Origin: DASSBR01 sp035688265
Lineage (GTDB): Bacteria > Pseudomonadota > Gammaproteobacteria > Natronospirales > DASSBR01
Reading direction: 5' to 3'
Length of the DNA stretch: 64,000 nt
Assembly: GCA_035688265.1 (NCBI GenBank)
Contig: DASSNE010000055.1
Span: 62,001 to 126,000, forward strand
Every line of letters begins with the position of its first letter. Position 1 is the stretch's first letter. The position numbers and the translations under genes were made by a program. Positions 48,034 to 56,785 of the stretch are shown here, piece by piece. The notes under the pieces are model-generated. The model searched no databases. It was not told where the DNA came from and saw only the letters and a list, made by a program, of their open reading frames with translations.

Positions 48034-49050
48034 TCAACCTCCAATATAAGACATCTCGATTTTTTTCGGCTGACTGCCTGCCGTCGCCCGGCTGCGCAGT
48101 TCCGAGTAGCGGTCGCGGCGCAGGCCCCACACGCCAGCGATCGCGTCGCGGATGTCCGCATCGCTTGCGCCGGCGCGCAGCAGGTCCCTGAGACTCGTGC
48201 CGGCAGCGGCGAACAGGCAAGTGTAGAGAACCCCATCCGCCGACAGGCGCGCGCGTGTGCAGCCGCGACAGAAGGGATCGGTCACCGACGCGATGACGCC
48301 GATTTCGCCCTTGCCGTCGCGGTAGCGCCAGCGGTTGGCGGCCTCGCCGGGATAATTCGGCGCAACGCGGTCGAGCCGCCAGCGCGCGTCGATGCGGCGA
48401 ATGATTTCGGCGGCCGCAACGACCTCATCCAGGCGCCAGCCGTTGGAGTTGCCGACGTCCATGTATTCGATAAACCGCAGTACGTGGCCGCTGCCCCGGA
48501 AGTGCTCGGCCATTGCTTCGATGCACTGGTCGTTGGTGCCGCGCTTGACCACCATGTTGATCTTGACCGGGTGAAGCCCCGCCGCATCGGCGTTGTCGAT
48601 CGCGGCGAGCACGCGTTCAACCGGGAACCCCACGCCGTTGATCGCCCGGAAGGTCGCATCGTCCAGCGCGTCGAGGCTGATGGTAATGCGCTTCAGGCCG
48701 GCATCCGCCAGCCGCCGCGCCTTGTCCCGCGTCAGCAGCGAGCCGTTGGTGGTCAGGCTGAGGTCGGTAATGCCGGGAATAACCGCCAGGCTTTCGACCA
48801 GCTTCTCGATGTCGTGGCGCACCAGCGGTTCGCCGCCGGTGAGCCGCAGCTTGGTGACGCCGAGCTGCGCAAAAGCGGTCGCGAGTCGGGCGATTTCCTC
48901 GAACGTGAGTATCTCGGAACGGGGCAGAAACGCGTACTCCGCGCCGAACCGCTCTTTCGGCATACAGTAGGTACAACGAAAGTTGCAGCGGTCCGTGACG
49001 GAAATGCGCAAGTCGCCGAGTTGTCGTCCGAGTGTGTCCCGTGTCTCCAT
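48034..49050 (-). CDS. moaA: GTP 3',8-cyclase
   Basis: A 338-residue radical SAM enzyme that converts GTP to 3',8-cyclo-GTP, the first step of pterin cofactor synthesis. The N-terminal cluster is CNFRCTYC, the SAM-binding LRLTGGEPLVR follows, the C-terminal GTP-binding cluster is FCRGCTRARLSADGVLYTCLF, and the chain ends in the required diglycine (YIGG). It leads moaA-moaD-moaE-moaCB. The 221 bases upstream hold a hairpin but no Moco riboswitch that I can recognise. Confidence 0.96.
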   Translation of the reverse strand: METRDTLGRQLGDLRISVTDRCNFRCTYCMPKERFGAEYAFLPRSEILTFEEIARLATAFAQLGVTKLRLTGGEPLVRHDIEKLVESLAVIPGITDLSLTTNGSLLTRDKARRLADAGLKRITISLDALDDATFRAINGVGFPVERVLAAIDNADAAGLHPVKINMVVKRGTNDQCIEAMAEHFRGSGHVLRFIEYMDVGNSNGWRLDEVVAAAEIIRRIDARWRLDRVAPNYPGEAANRWRYRDGKGEIGVIASVTDPFCRGCTRARLSADGVLYTCLFAAAGTSLRDLLRAGASDADIRDAIAGVWGLRRDRYSELRSRATAGSQPKKIEMSYIGG

Positions 49051-49153
49051 AAGCGCAGTGGAATCGGTATTCCTGTCTGTTTCCGGGTACCGCGGTCGAG
49101 GTAAGTGCGGCGAAATCCGGAATGTTGCGGCACTCGTAGTGTACTACCAACTC

Positions 49154-49176
49154 CTTCTCCCCTCTCGGGGGAGAAG
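49154..49176. repeat. Palindrome CTTCTCCCC-GGGGAGAAG
   Basis: A perfect 9-bp inverted repeat with a five-base loop lies between the divergent moaA and BNR genes. Related palindromes with the same CTTCTCC or CTCTCC core occur at 57497-57520 and 58888-58907. It is the main feature of this 221-base gap, which otherwise contains TATGAT (49230-49235), a possible -10 for the plus-strand operon. Confidence 0.5.
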
Positions 49177-49271
49177 CTTGGGATGCGGGGTGGCGCGCCT
49201 AACGGCGCTGTGAATTTGCGGCCCTGAGCTATGATAGATCACATGCAGGGAAGACGGTTCAAAGCCCGCCA

Positions 49272-50381
49272 GTGACCGACGCCGATACATCCGGCGGCGT
49301 TGCGTTGTTGATCGGCACGCGCAAAGGCCTGTTCATCGCCCGCTCCGACGCCGCGCGCGAGCATTGGCGTATGGAAGGCCCGTGTCTGGCCGGCTACGAA
49401 ATCCAGCGTGCGTTCATCGATCGGCGGCGGCACGATTTTGCCTACGCCGTGGCAGAGCACCCGGTCTGGGGCAAGCACGTCTACCGCAGCGAGGATGGCG
49501 GTCGCAACTGGCACGCGCTGCGCGGCCTTCCGCGTCACCACGAAGACGAAGGACCGGACAGCATCATGCGGTTGTGGAGCATCGCACCGGGCGCGGACGA
49601 CGAGCCGGACACGATTTATGCCGGCATCGAGCCGGCCGGGTTGTTCGTCAGCCGCGATTGCGGCGAGAGCTGGCAACCCCTCACCGCCTTCAACGAACAC
49701 AGGACGCGCCCGTCGTGGTCGCCGGCGAAAGGCGGGCTCGCAGTCCACTCGATCCAGGTCGATGCGCGGGATCGGCGGCGCCTGTTCGCGGCGCTGTCGG
49801 CCGGCGGCGTCTACCGCTCACTTGATGCAGGCAAGACCTTTGAGCCGATCAACTCCGGCATCCGCGCGCCTTACCTGCCGGACGCGGAGCCGGTGAGTGG
49901 CCATTGCGTCCACCGGATTCTTCTGCACCCGCGGGATTCAAAGCGGCTGTACCAGCAAAGCCACTGCGGCACCTACCGCAGCGACGACGGCGGCGGGCAT
50001 TGGCGCGACATTACCGCGGGGCTGCCGAGCGACTTCGGCTATGCGCTCGCCACCGATCCCGCCGATCCCGATGTCGTGCTGGTGATTCCCGAAAGCAACA
50101 GCCAGTTCCGCGCGACCGTGGACGGGCGGATTCGCGTATACCGCTCGCGCGACGGCGGCCGAAGCTGGGTCGCGTTGACTGCCGGGCTGCCGCAGGACGA
50201 CGCCTACGTAACGATTCTGCGCGACGGCCTCGACAGCGACGGTCTGAAGCCCGCCGGATTTTACTTCGGCACTTCGAGCGGCCACTTGTTCGCAAGCACG
50301 GACGGTGGCGACCACTGGCGGCTACTGCGCGGTTTTCTGCCGGGCATACTCGCGGTCACTGCTTGCGAGGTGACCTCGTGA
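49272..50381 (+). CDS. BNR/sialidase-type propeller protein of unknown function
   Basis: The 369-residue protein has no signal peptide. It begins ALLIGTRKGLFIARSD and contains several BNR-like blades (YRSEDGGRNWHALRGLP, FVSRDCGESWQPLTAF, YRSLDAGKTFEPI, YRSDDGGGHWRDITAGLP, YRSRDGGRSWVALTAGLP). It belongs to a widespread family of cytoplasmic exo-alpha-sialidase-annotated proteins without the sialidase active site. It heads the plus-strand cofactor operon and its stop overlaps the yqeC start (GTGA), so a link with Moco-enzyme maturation is possible. The start is GTG. Confidence 0.8.
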   Translation: MTDADTSGGVALLIGTRKGLFIARSDAAREHWRMEGPCLAGYEIQRAFIDRRRHDFAYAVAEHPVWGKHVYRSEDGGRNWHALRGLPRHHEDEGPDSIMRLWSIAPGADDEPDTIYAGIEPAGLFVSRDCGESWQPLTAFNEHRTRPSWSPAKGGLAVHSIQVDARDRRRLFAALSAGGVYRSLDAGKTFEPINSGIRAPYLPDAEPVSGHCVHRILLHPRDSKRLYQQSHCGTYRSDDGGGHWRDITAGLPSDFGYALATDPADPDVVLVIPESNSQFRATVDGRIRVYRSRDGGRSWVALTAGLPQDDAYVTILRDGLDSDGLKPAGFYFGTSSGHLFASTDGGDHWRLLRGFLPGILAVTACEVTS

Positions 50382-51145
50382 GAAACAGCGAACTACTGGA
50401 CGCATTGTGCGTGCGCGGCGGCATCGTTTGCGCAGTGGGCGCAGGCGGCAAGAAGACGACGCTGTACCGACTGTTAGGCGCCTGGCCGGGTCGCGCCGCG
50501 TCGACGTCCACCGTATTTACTCTCGCGTTCCCGGCGGACCTGCCCGCGCACCCGCTCGTGAGCGAGCCGGATACTATCGTCGACGAAGTGCTGGCCGCCG
50601 CCCCGCATCACGCGAAGATCGCATTTGCGTGCCCGTCGGAAAAACCCGGCCGCTGCGCCGGCCTGTCTTCAGCACAGATCGCCCGCTGCCACGCCGAAGG
50701 GGGCTTTGACCTGACGCTGGTAAAAGCCGATGGCGCGCGCATGCGCCTCATCAAGGCGCCCGCCGAGCACGAACCCAGCCTGGTTGACGGCACCACGACG
50801 ATCCTCGCGCTGGTGTCCGCGCGCGCGATCGGCAGGCCGCTGTCCGCCCGCTGCGCGCATCGACCGGAGTTGGTCTCGGCGGTGACGGGCGCTGCCGCCG
50901 ACGAGCAGCTGACCCCGCTGCACATCGCGCGACTGATTGCGTCCGGCGATGGGCTGTTGCGCGACGCGCGCGATGCGCGCGTGGTGCCGATCATCAACAT
51001 GGCCGACGACGCGCCGCCCCGCGCGGCGGCCCGCGAGGCGGCGAAGATCGCGCTGGATCTGAGCGATCGTTACGACCGCGTGGTCGTCGCGGCGATGCGG
51101 GCCGATGATGCGATTGTCGATGTGGTCACTCGCGCCGGCGGCTGA
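50378..51145 (+). CDS. yqeC: YqeC-like selenium/molybdenum hydroxylase accessory protein
   Basis: The 255-residue protein begins with a P-loop-like glycine motif (GIVCAVGAGGKKTTLYRLL), followed by TVFTLAFPADLP, LVKADGARMRLIKAPAEHEP and the conserved GRPLSARCAHRPE. This is the YqeC family found with selenium-dependent molybdenum hydroxylases, thought to act in labile-selenium cofactor delivery, although some members occur without them. No hydroxylase gene is in the window. It starts with GTG overlapping the previous stop, and lies 36 bases before the MoaD-like gene. Confidence 0.78.
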   Translation: MRNSELLDALCVRGGIVCAVGAGGKKTTLYRLLGAWPGRAASTSTVFTLAFPADLPAHPLVSEPDTIVDEVLAAAPHHAKIAFACPSEKPGRCAGLSSAQIARCHAEGGFDLTLVKADGARMRLIKAPAEHEPSLVDGTTTILALVSARAIGRPLSARCAHRPELVSAVTGAAADEQLTPLHIARLIASGDGLLRDARDARVVPIINMADDAPPRAAAREAAKIALDLSDRYDRVVVAAMRADDAIVDVVTRAGG

Positions 51146-51181
51146 TCCGCCGCAGAAGCTGTGTGATAACCTGATCAGACC

Positions 51182-51469
51182 ATGAACACCGCAACGCAGG
51201 TGACGCTGTTGATACCGGCCGCGCTGCGCATGCACACCGACGGCGCGGAAACTCTGGCGGTAGAAGCCGCCACCGTCCGTGCTGCCCTGGCCGCGGCGGG
51301 CGAACGCTACGATTCGCTGTTGCAGCATGTGATGACCCGCGACGGTAAACTGCGCCCGTTCGTGAACCTGTTCGTGCACAACGATGACGTCCGCCGTCTG
51401 CAGGGACTGGACACGCCGCTGGCGGCCGGCGACGTCCTCATGATAGTTCCGTCGGTCGCGGGCGGATAG
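51182..51469 (+). CDS. Second MoaD/ThiS-family sulfur carrier
   Basis: A 95-residue beta-grasp protein ending VPSVAGG, the diglycine tail needed for adenylation and thiocarboxylation. It resembles CysO and archaeal SAMP-type carriers as much as MoaD (YDSLLQHVMTRDGKLRPFVN). It is followed by its likely E1 enzyme after 27 bases. It may feed sulfur to molybdopterin synthase, to cysteine synthesis, or to another acceptor. Confidence 0.85.
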   Translation: MNTATQVTLLIPAALRMHTDGAETLAVEAATVRAALAAAGERYDSLLQHVMTRDGKLRPFVNLFVHNDDVRRLQGLDTPLAAGDVLMIVPSVAGG

Positions 51470-51496
51470 GCAGTTCATCATGACAATGAGGACGCA

Positions 51497-52663
51497 GTGA
51501 AAGCGAAGGATCGTCGGCTTGAGACGCTGCGGGCGGAAATCCCGGAGGTTGCGCCGGCCGAGGCGCGCGCGCTTCAGCAAAAAGGCGCCGTATTGGTGGA
51601 CGTGCGCGAGCCCGACGAAACGGCTCAGGGCGTGGCCGAGGGCGCCGTCGTGGCCGGTCGGGGTTTCCTCGAGCTGCGGATTGAAGACATCGCCCCCGAT
51701 CCCGAACGCCCGATCCTGTTGATGTGCGGGAGCGGCGTACGCTCGCTGTTCGCGGCCGACAGTTTGCGCCAGCTCGGCTACCGCGACGTGCGCTCGGTGG
51801 CCGGCGGCTTCAACCGGTGGAAGGACACCGGGCTCCCGTTCAACATGCCGAAAGTCCTGAGCGCCGACGCCAGGACACGGTACGCGCGCCAGGTGATCCT
51901 GCCCGAGGTCGGTGAAGCCGGGCAGCAAAAACTGCTGGATGCGCGGGTGCTGCTGATCGGCGCGGGCGGCCTCGGCGCACCGGCCGGCCTCTATCTTGCC
52001 GCCGCCGGCGTCGGCACGATCGGGATCGTGGATCACGACGCCGTCGATCGCAGCAACCTGAATCGCCAGGTGATCCACACCGACGACCGCGTCGGCGAGC
52101 CGAAGGTCGAGTCCGCCGCGCGCGCGATCCGGGCGCTGAATCCGACGGTCGAGGTCGAGACGCATCGGCTGCGCCTGTCGCCGGATAATGTGGAAAGCGT
52201 GTTTTCGGCGTACGACGTGATTATCGACGGGTCCGACAACTTCGCGACCCATTACCTGGTGAACGATGCCTGCGTGCATCTCGGGCTGCCGTGCGTACAC
52301 GGTTCCATCTTCCGATTCGACGCGCAAATCAGCGTGTTCTGGCCGACGGCCCCCGAGCGCGGTCCCTGTTATCGCTGCCTGTACCCTGCCCCGCCGCCGC
52401 CGGAACTCGCGCCGTCCTGCAACGAGGCGGGCGTACTGGGCGTGGTACCCGGCACCGTGGGCCTGCTGGAGGCAACGGAAGCACTCAAACTCGTACTCGG
52501 CGTCGGCCGCACGCTCGTCGGCCGACTGTTGTGCTTCGACGCGTTGAACATGCAGTTTCGCGAACTCAACGTGAGCCCGGATTCCGACTGCGCCTACTGT
52601 GGCCCGGGCAAGCCATTTCCCGGCTACGCGAATTATGAGCAACTCTGCAACGCCGCCGCCTGA
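51497..52663 (+). CDS. moeB: Rhodanese-ThiF fusion, MoeB/MoeZ-type adenylyltransferase
   Basis: A 388-residue protein with an N-terminal rhodanese domain (VLVDVREPDE, active-site Cys in LLMCGSGVRS, about 20-115) and a C-terminal E1-like domain (RYARQVILPEVGEAGQQKL, GAGGLGAPAGLYLAAAGVG, DRSNLNRQV, catalytic Cys in LAPSCNEAGVLG). It adenylates and sulfurates a MoaD-type carrier. In MOCS3 and MoeZ the rhodanese domain is C-terminal, so the order here is reversed. Zinc cysteines are in CYRCLYP and CAYCGPG. The start is GTG. Its end overlaps mobA by 29 bases. Confidence 0.9.
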   Translation: MKAKDRRLETLRAEIPEVAPAEARALQQKGAVLVDVREPDETAQGVAEGAVVAGRGFLELRIEDIAPDPERPILLMCGSGVRSLFAADSLRQLGYRDVRSVAGGFNRWKDTGLPFNMPKVLSADARTRYARQVILPEVGEAGQQKLLDARVLLIGAGGLGAPAGLYLAAAGVGTIGIVDHDAVDRSNLNRQVIHTDDRVGEPKVESAARAIRALNPTVEVETHRLRLSPDNVESVFSAYDVIIDGSDNFATHYLVNDACVHLGLPCVHGSIFRFDAQISVFWPTAPERGPCYRCLYPAPPPPELAPSCNEAGVLGVVPGTVGLLEATEALKLVLGVGRTLVGRLLCFDALNMQFRELNVSPDSDCAYCGPGKPFPGYANYEQLCNAAA

Positions 52664-53288
52664 TGCGACCGGCTACCCTCGCGACCGGATAACAGCGGGC
52701 ATTCTTGCCGGCGGCCGCGCGACCCGCATGGGCGGCGTCGACAAAGGGCTCGTCGAGCTGGGCGGGCGCGCCATGGTCGAGTACGTGCTCGACGCGGTGC
52801 GCGGGCAAGTGGTGCGGGTGCTGATCAACGCCAACCGCAGCCCCGATGAATACGCGCGCTATGGCGTGCCGGTAATCGCGGACCGCCACAAAGGCTTCCT
52901 CGGCCCACTGGCCGGCATCGCCAGCCTGATGGCGGAGGCCGACACCGAATGGCTGCTGATCGCGCCTTGCGACAGCCCGCAGATACCGCTGGACCTGGGG
53001 CCGCGCCTGTGGCGCGCAGCGTCACGCGAGCACGCGGATATCGGTGTGGCGCACAGTGTCGAGCGGCTGCAGCCGGTGTTCGCGCTGCTGCGCTGCGCGT
53101 TGATCGGCCAACTGGAAGCGTATCTAAAGGCTGGCGAGCGCAAGATCGATCGCTGGTATCGGCAACAGCGGATGGCGACCGCGGATTTCTCCGACTGCCC
53201 GGAAATGTTCGTCAACGTGAATACGTTGTCGGAGCGGGATTCGCTCGCGACGGAACTGCGCCGCAAATCAACAAGGAGTATCCGATAA
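52635..53288 (+). CDS. mobA: Molybdenum cofactor guanylyltransferase
   Basis: The 217-residue enzyme attaches GMP to the cofactor, giving the bis-MGD form that the formate dehydrogenase needs. The nucleotidyltransferase motif is AGILAGGRATRMGGVDKGLV, with GFLGPLAGIASLM and APCDSPQIP downstream and VNVNT near the end. ATG at 52635 lies inside the 3' end of the preceding gene. The stop overlaps the moeA start (TAATG). Confidence 0.94.
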   Translation: MSNSATPPPDATGYPRDRITAGILAGGRATRMGGVDKGLVELGGRAMVEYVLDAVRGQVVRVLINANRSPDEYARYGVPVIADRHKGFLGPLAGIASLMAEADTEWLLIAPCDSPQIPLDLGPRLWRAASREHADIGVAHSVERLQPVFALLRCALIGQLEAYLKAGERKIDRWYRQQRMATADFSDCPEMFVNVNTLSERDSLATELRRKSTRSIR

Positions 53289-54559
53289 TGGCGGGACAAC
53301 AGGCAGAATCGAAAGCCGCGCGTGATACCGGCCATGCGGCCAGGGCGCTGTCGCTGGACGACGCGCGCGAGCGCATCCTGGCGCAACTGACGCCAATCGC
53401 GATGACCGAGCGCGTCGCAATACGCCGCGCGCTGGATCGCGTGCTCGCCGAGCACGTGGTTTCACGGCTCAACGTGCCGGCGCATACGAACTCGGCCATG
53501 GATGGTTACGCCGTGCGCGCGGCCGATCTGCCGGCTTCGGGTCAAATTGCCCTGCGCCTGGTCGGCGACGCGTTTGCCGGCAAACCGTTCGCCGGCGAGG
53601 TTCACGTGGGCGAGTGCGTGCGGATCATGACGGGCGGCGTGGTGCCGCGCGGCGCGGATACGATCGTCATTCAGGAAGACGTTCAACGGCAAGGTGGTGA
53701 GGTCGTCATCGGTGCCGGCCATCGCGCGGGGCAACATGTGCGCAAGGCGGGCGAGGATCTGGCGGCCGGCGCCACGGTACTCGCGGCGGGACGTCGGGTC
53801 ACCGCGGCCGATCTGGGCCTCTTCGCCTCGCTGGGTATCGGCGAGGTCAACGTGCGCCGCCGGTTGCGGGTCGCGTTTTTGTCGACCGGCGACGAATTGC
53901 GGTCGCTGGGCGAGCCCCTCGGCGAAGGCGACGTTTACGACAGCAACCGCTACACGCTGTATGGCATGTTGACGCACTTCGGTGCGGACATTCTGGATCT
54001 GGGCGTCGTGCCCGATTCACCCGGGGCCTTGCGTGCCGCGTTCGAACGCGCCGGTGCCGATGCCGACGTGGTGATAACCAGCGGCGGCGTGTCGGTCGGC
54101 GCGGCCGATCACGTGCGCGATGTACTCGCGGAAGTCGGCGAAGTGGGGTTCTGGAAGGTCAACATGAAGCCGGGCAAGCCGATCGCGTTCGGGCGCCTGC
54201 ACGGTGGCGCGACGTTTTTCGGCCTGCCGGGGAACCCGGTGTCGGCGATGGTCACGTACTATCAGCTCGTGCAGCCGGCGCTGGATTATCTGGCCGGTGC
54301 ACAACCGCGCGTCCCGGTGGTGATGATGGCGCGCGCTGGTGAAGATTTGCGCAAATCCAGCGGGCGCCGCGAATTTCAGCGCGGCCGCCTGGAATGGGAC
54401 GAGGATGACGAACCGGTGGTTTATTCCGCGGCACCGCAGGGGTCCGGCATTTTGCGTTCGATGAGTCTCGCTGATTGCTTTATCGTGCTATCGGAAAACA
54501 GCGGACCCGTGAAGGCGGGTGAACGCGTGCGGGTGGAGTTGTTTGCGGGCCTGACGTAG
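53288..54559 (+). CDS. moeA: Molybdopterin molybdenumtransferase
   Basis: A 423-residue protein that inserts molybdate (or tungstate) into adenylated molybdopterin. Family blocks are NVPAHTNSAMDGYAVRAADL, GECVRIMTGGVVPRGADTIV, FLSTGDELRSLGEPLGEGDV, TSGGVSVGAADHV and LPGNPVSAMVTY. AAGGAG lies nine bases before the ATG. It is the last gene of the plus-strand cofactor operon. The neighbouring tungstate importer makes tungsten a possible substrate. Confidence 0.95.
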   Translation: MAGQQAESKAARDTGHAARALSLDDARERILAQLTPIAMTERVAIRRALDRVLAEHVVSRLNVPAHTNSAMDGYAVRAADLPASGQIALRLVGDAFAGKPFAGEVHVGECVRIMTGGVVPRGADTIVIQEDVQRQGGEVVIGAGHRAGQHVRKAGEDLAAGATVLAAGRRVTAADLGLFASLGIGEVNVRRRLRVAFLSTGDELRSLGEPLGEGDVYDSNRYTLYGMLTHFGADILDLGVVPDSPGALRAAFERAGADADVVITSGGVSVGAADHVRDVLAEVGEVGFWKVNMKPGKPIAFGRLHGGATFFGLPGNPVSAMVTYYQLVQPALDYLAGAQPRVPVVMMARAGEDLRKSSGRREFQRGRLEWDEDDEPVVYSAAPQGSGILRSMSLADCFIVLSENSGPVKAGERVRVELFAGLT

Positions 54560-54564
54560 AAGCG

Positions 54565-54771
54565 TCAGGACAATTCCAGCGTCCCGTCGATTTCCAGCGG
54601 CTGGTCGAGCAGATCGCTTTCCAGGCGAATCTTCACGCCGATGTTTTCATTCCCCTTGAGGCGACCGTTCGCCGTCGCCTTTTGAACCGCGTCTTCGAGC
54701 GCCCGCTGCGAAGTGATGCCCACCTTCTTGAGGAAAACGCGCACGCTCTTGTTGAACACTTCGTCATCCAT
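54565..54771 (-). CDS. DUF6494-like small protein
   Basis: A 68-residue acidic/basic protein (MDDEVFNKSVRVFLKKVGIT through GNENIGVKIRLESDLLDQPL). It resembles the DUF6494 family of short conserved proteins found in alpha-, beta- and gammaproteobacteria. No function is known. It lies 16 bases downstream of fghA on the same strand and is probably cotranscribed. Confidence 0.75.
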   Translation of the reverse strand: MDDEVFNKSVRVFLKKVGITSQRALEDAVQKATANGRLKGNENIGVKIRLESDLLDQPLEIDGTLELS

Positions 54772-54787
54772 TTTCGGTCATCTCCCG

Positions 54788-55627
54788 CTATTGAACCAGT
54801 GCGCTGCCATGATGGCGCAAATGATCCTCGACAAAACTCTGCACAAACCAATAGCTGTGGTCATAGCCTTTTTGCATGCGCAGTTGCAACGGCTGGCCGG
54901 CCTCGCTGCACACTTGCTCGAACAATTCCGGACGCAGCTGTTCCCGCAGGAACGGGTCGACGTCGCCCTGGTCGATCAGGATCGTGCCGTCGAAGCGACG
55001 GCCCGACCGGACCAGTTCGCAGGCGTCGTGCGCGTTCCAGGCCGCGCGATCGTCGCCGAGGTAACGCGGCAGGGCCTTTTGTCCCCACGGTACCTGGGTG
55101 GGCGCGACGATGGGCGAGAATGCCGACACCGAGCGATAAAGGTCGGGATGCCGCAGGGCCAGCGTGAGCGCGCCGTGACCGCCCATTGAATGGCCCATGA
55201 TGCTGCAGCGCGCGGTGTCGGCAGGAAAATTTTCGCCGAGCAGCGAAGGCAACTCCTCGACGATCCAGCTTTCCATCCGAAAGCGCGTCGACCATGCGGG
55301 CTCGGTGGCGTCGAGGTAAAAGGCGGCGCCTTCGCCGAATTCCCAGTCGCCGGTGGCGCCTTCGATACCGGTGTCGCGCGGGCTGGTATCCGGCGCCACC
55401 AGCATCAGGCCAAGCTCCGCCGCGACGCGCTGCGCACCCGCCTTGATCGGGAAGGTCTCGGGCGTGCAGGTCAGCCCGGCGAGATAAAAAACCAGCGGCA
55501 CCGTTCCGTCGGCGGCCTGCGGCGGAGTGTACACCGCAAACGCCATCGGTCCGGCGCAAGTTTTCGAATCGTGCCGGTAAAAGCCTTGGGTACCACCGTA
55601 ACAGCGCTGTTCGGAAATCACCTCCAT
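54788..55627 (-). CDS. fghA: S-formylglutathione hydrolase
   Basis: The 279-residue serine esterase releases formate and glutathione from S-formylglutathione. The nucleophile elbow is GHSMGGHG, the oxyanion region is YLAGLTCTPETF, and the catalytic Asp and His fall in LIDQGDVDPFL and GYDHSYWFV. It completes the glutathione route begun by Gfa and FrmA at 31.6-33.3 kb, although it is encoded some 20 kb away. The start is ATG at 55627. Confidence 0.95.
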   Translation of the reverse strand: MEVISEQRCYGGTQGFYRHDSKTCAGPMAFAVYTPPQAADGTVPLVFYLAGLTCTPETFPIKAGAQRVAAELGLMLVAPDTSPRDTGIEGATGDWEFGEGAAFYLDATEPAWSTRFRMESWIVEELPSLLGENFPADTARCSIMGHSMGGHGALTLALRHPDLYRSVSAFSPIVAPTQVPWGQKALPRYLGDDRAAWNAHDACELVRSGRRFDGTILIDQGDVDPFLREQLRPELFEQVCSEAGQPLQLRMQKGYDHSYWFVQSFVEDHLRHHGSALVQ

Positions 55628-55664
55628 AAGGCGCTAGTTTACCATATCGAAATACCGATCCCGG

Positions 55665-56348
55665 TTAATGTCTTTGCGTCAGCCCTTCCCGATCGGCTTC
55701 CTGCCGCGCGGCTTCACTCGCCGCATGCGCGGTCGACTTCAACTTCTCCGCCTGCTCCTGGCCGACTTCGGTTGCCTTCTCGACCACCTTGTCGCGCGCC
55801 TCGCCGAGCATCCGATCTTCAGTCTCGGTCGACGGCAGGCTCGCCGCCAGCGCCGCACCCAGCGCAATCCCCAGCGCACCGACCACCAGCGGCTGCTCAT
55901 GCAGCATGCGGCTCGACCAGTCCATCGCCTGCCGTGCGTTGTCGGTGGCCCTGCGGCCGAAGGCGCGCGTCTGTTCGCGGGCATGGTGCATCCGCGCACG
56001 CGCCTCGTGTGCGCCTTCTTTCGCTTTGCCGGCTGCCTCCCGGGCCTTGCCTTTGGCTTCGGCGAACCGCGCACCGTCGCCCTCGTGTCGCGCCGGGTTC
56101 GACATCATCAACCAGCCGATCCCCAGGCTGGTCAGCACGACGGGCATCGGGTTGCTCTGCGCACTGCGAGTCAGGTTCGAGAAAAATTCGCCCGAACCGT
56201 TGCGGCGGAAGTAATCGAGGCTTTCGTCCAGCAACTGTCCCGGCGACAGCTTGTGCTCGATCGCGTCGAGCGTCGCGTCCATGTGCGCCCGCGTCGCCTC
56301 GATCTCGGCCTCGAGTTTTTCCGGATTTTCATTCGCGGATGTGTTCAT
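55665..56348 (-). CDS. DUF3618-domain membrane-associated protein
   Basis: The 227-residue protein begins with a DUF3618 region (KLEAEIEATRAHMDATLDAI, then EHKLSPGQLLDESLDYF), has a hydrophobic segment (MPVVLTSLGIGWLMM), a long Ala/Lys/Arg/Glu-rich helix (KGKAREAAGKAKEGAHEAR) and a second hydrophobic stretch (GALGIALGAALAASL). These proteins usually lie with holin-like and YqjD-like genes, as here, and are linked to envelope stress. The molecular role is unknown. Confidence 0.85.
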   Translation of the reverse strand: MNTSANENPEKLEAEIEATRAHMDATLDAIEHKLSPGQLLDESLDYFRRNGSGEFFSNLTRSAQSNPMPVVLTSLGIGWLMMSNPARHEGDGARFAEAKGKAREAAGKAKEGAHEARARMHHAREQTRAFGRRATDNARQAMDWSSRMLHEQPLVVGALGIALGAALAASLPSTETEDRMLGEARDKVVEKATEVGQEQAEKLKSTAHAASEAARQEADREGLTQRH

Positions 56349-56785
56349 GGTCTTACCTCTCGTTCCACATGTTCGGCATGTTCCCGCGCCATGTCACGGT
56401 CCCGCTCGACGCTGCGCAGCGTTCGGTGGGGGGTCAGGTTCTCAGGCTTGAGATTGCTGCGCGCCTTCATCAGCAGGCCGAGGCCGACCAGCATGAAAAA
56501 GAAGCCAACGATCAGTTCCGAGAGCCACGGCGTCAGGTTGGGCGGCAGTACGACGTTCAGTCCGAAGACCGCGGCATCCAGCAGGATGATGAAGGCGCCG
56601 ATCATCGTTACCGTCGCCAGCACCACGGACACCATCGCAACCGCCGCCTGCGAAATTTTGCCCGACAACTCCTGCTTCGCCAGCGCCGCCTCATTGCGCA
56701 CCAGCGTGCCGGTGTCGCGCGCCAGGCTCGAAATCAGGCTGCCGATGGAGCGGTCGTCGCGAACAAACTCACTGCGGGCTTGCAT
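56345..56785 (-). CDS. Phage holin family (DUF1469/YqjE-like) membrane protein
   Basis: A 146-residue protein with two membrane helices (VAMVSVVLATVTMIGAFIIL and LIVGFFFMLVGLGLLMKARS) and an N-terminal amphipathic region (SLISSLARDTGTLVRNEAAL). It belongs to the holin-superfamily-III/YqjE-type group that travels with ElaB/YqjD proteins and is not evidence of a phage. Its start overlaps the upstream gene by 17 bases, and its stop overlaps the DUF3618 start by four. Confidence 0.85.
   Translation of the reverse strand: MQARSEFVRDDRSIGSLISSLARDTGTLVRNEAALAKQELSGKISQAAVAMVSVVLATVTMIGAFIILLDAAVFGLNVVLPPNLTPWLSELIVGFFFMLVGLGLLMKARSNLKPENLTPHRTLRSVERDRDMAREHAEHVEREVRP

Noticed and set aside
49051..49271. 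Moco riboswitch upstream of moaA
   Set aside because: I looked for its multi-stem pattern and saw only one hairpin. A covariance search (Rfam Moco_RNA_motif) would settle it.
50669..52642. A 657-codon minus-strand open frame
   Set aside because: Antisense to yqeC, the MoaD-like gene and the rhodanese-ThiF gene. No recognisable motif.
56345..56785. Prophage remnant suggested by the holin-family name
   Set aside because: The neighbours are DUF3618 and YqjD-like genes, the usual chromosomal stress cluster, and no other phage gene is present.
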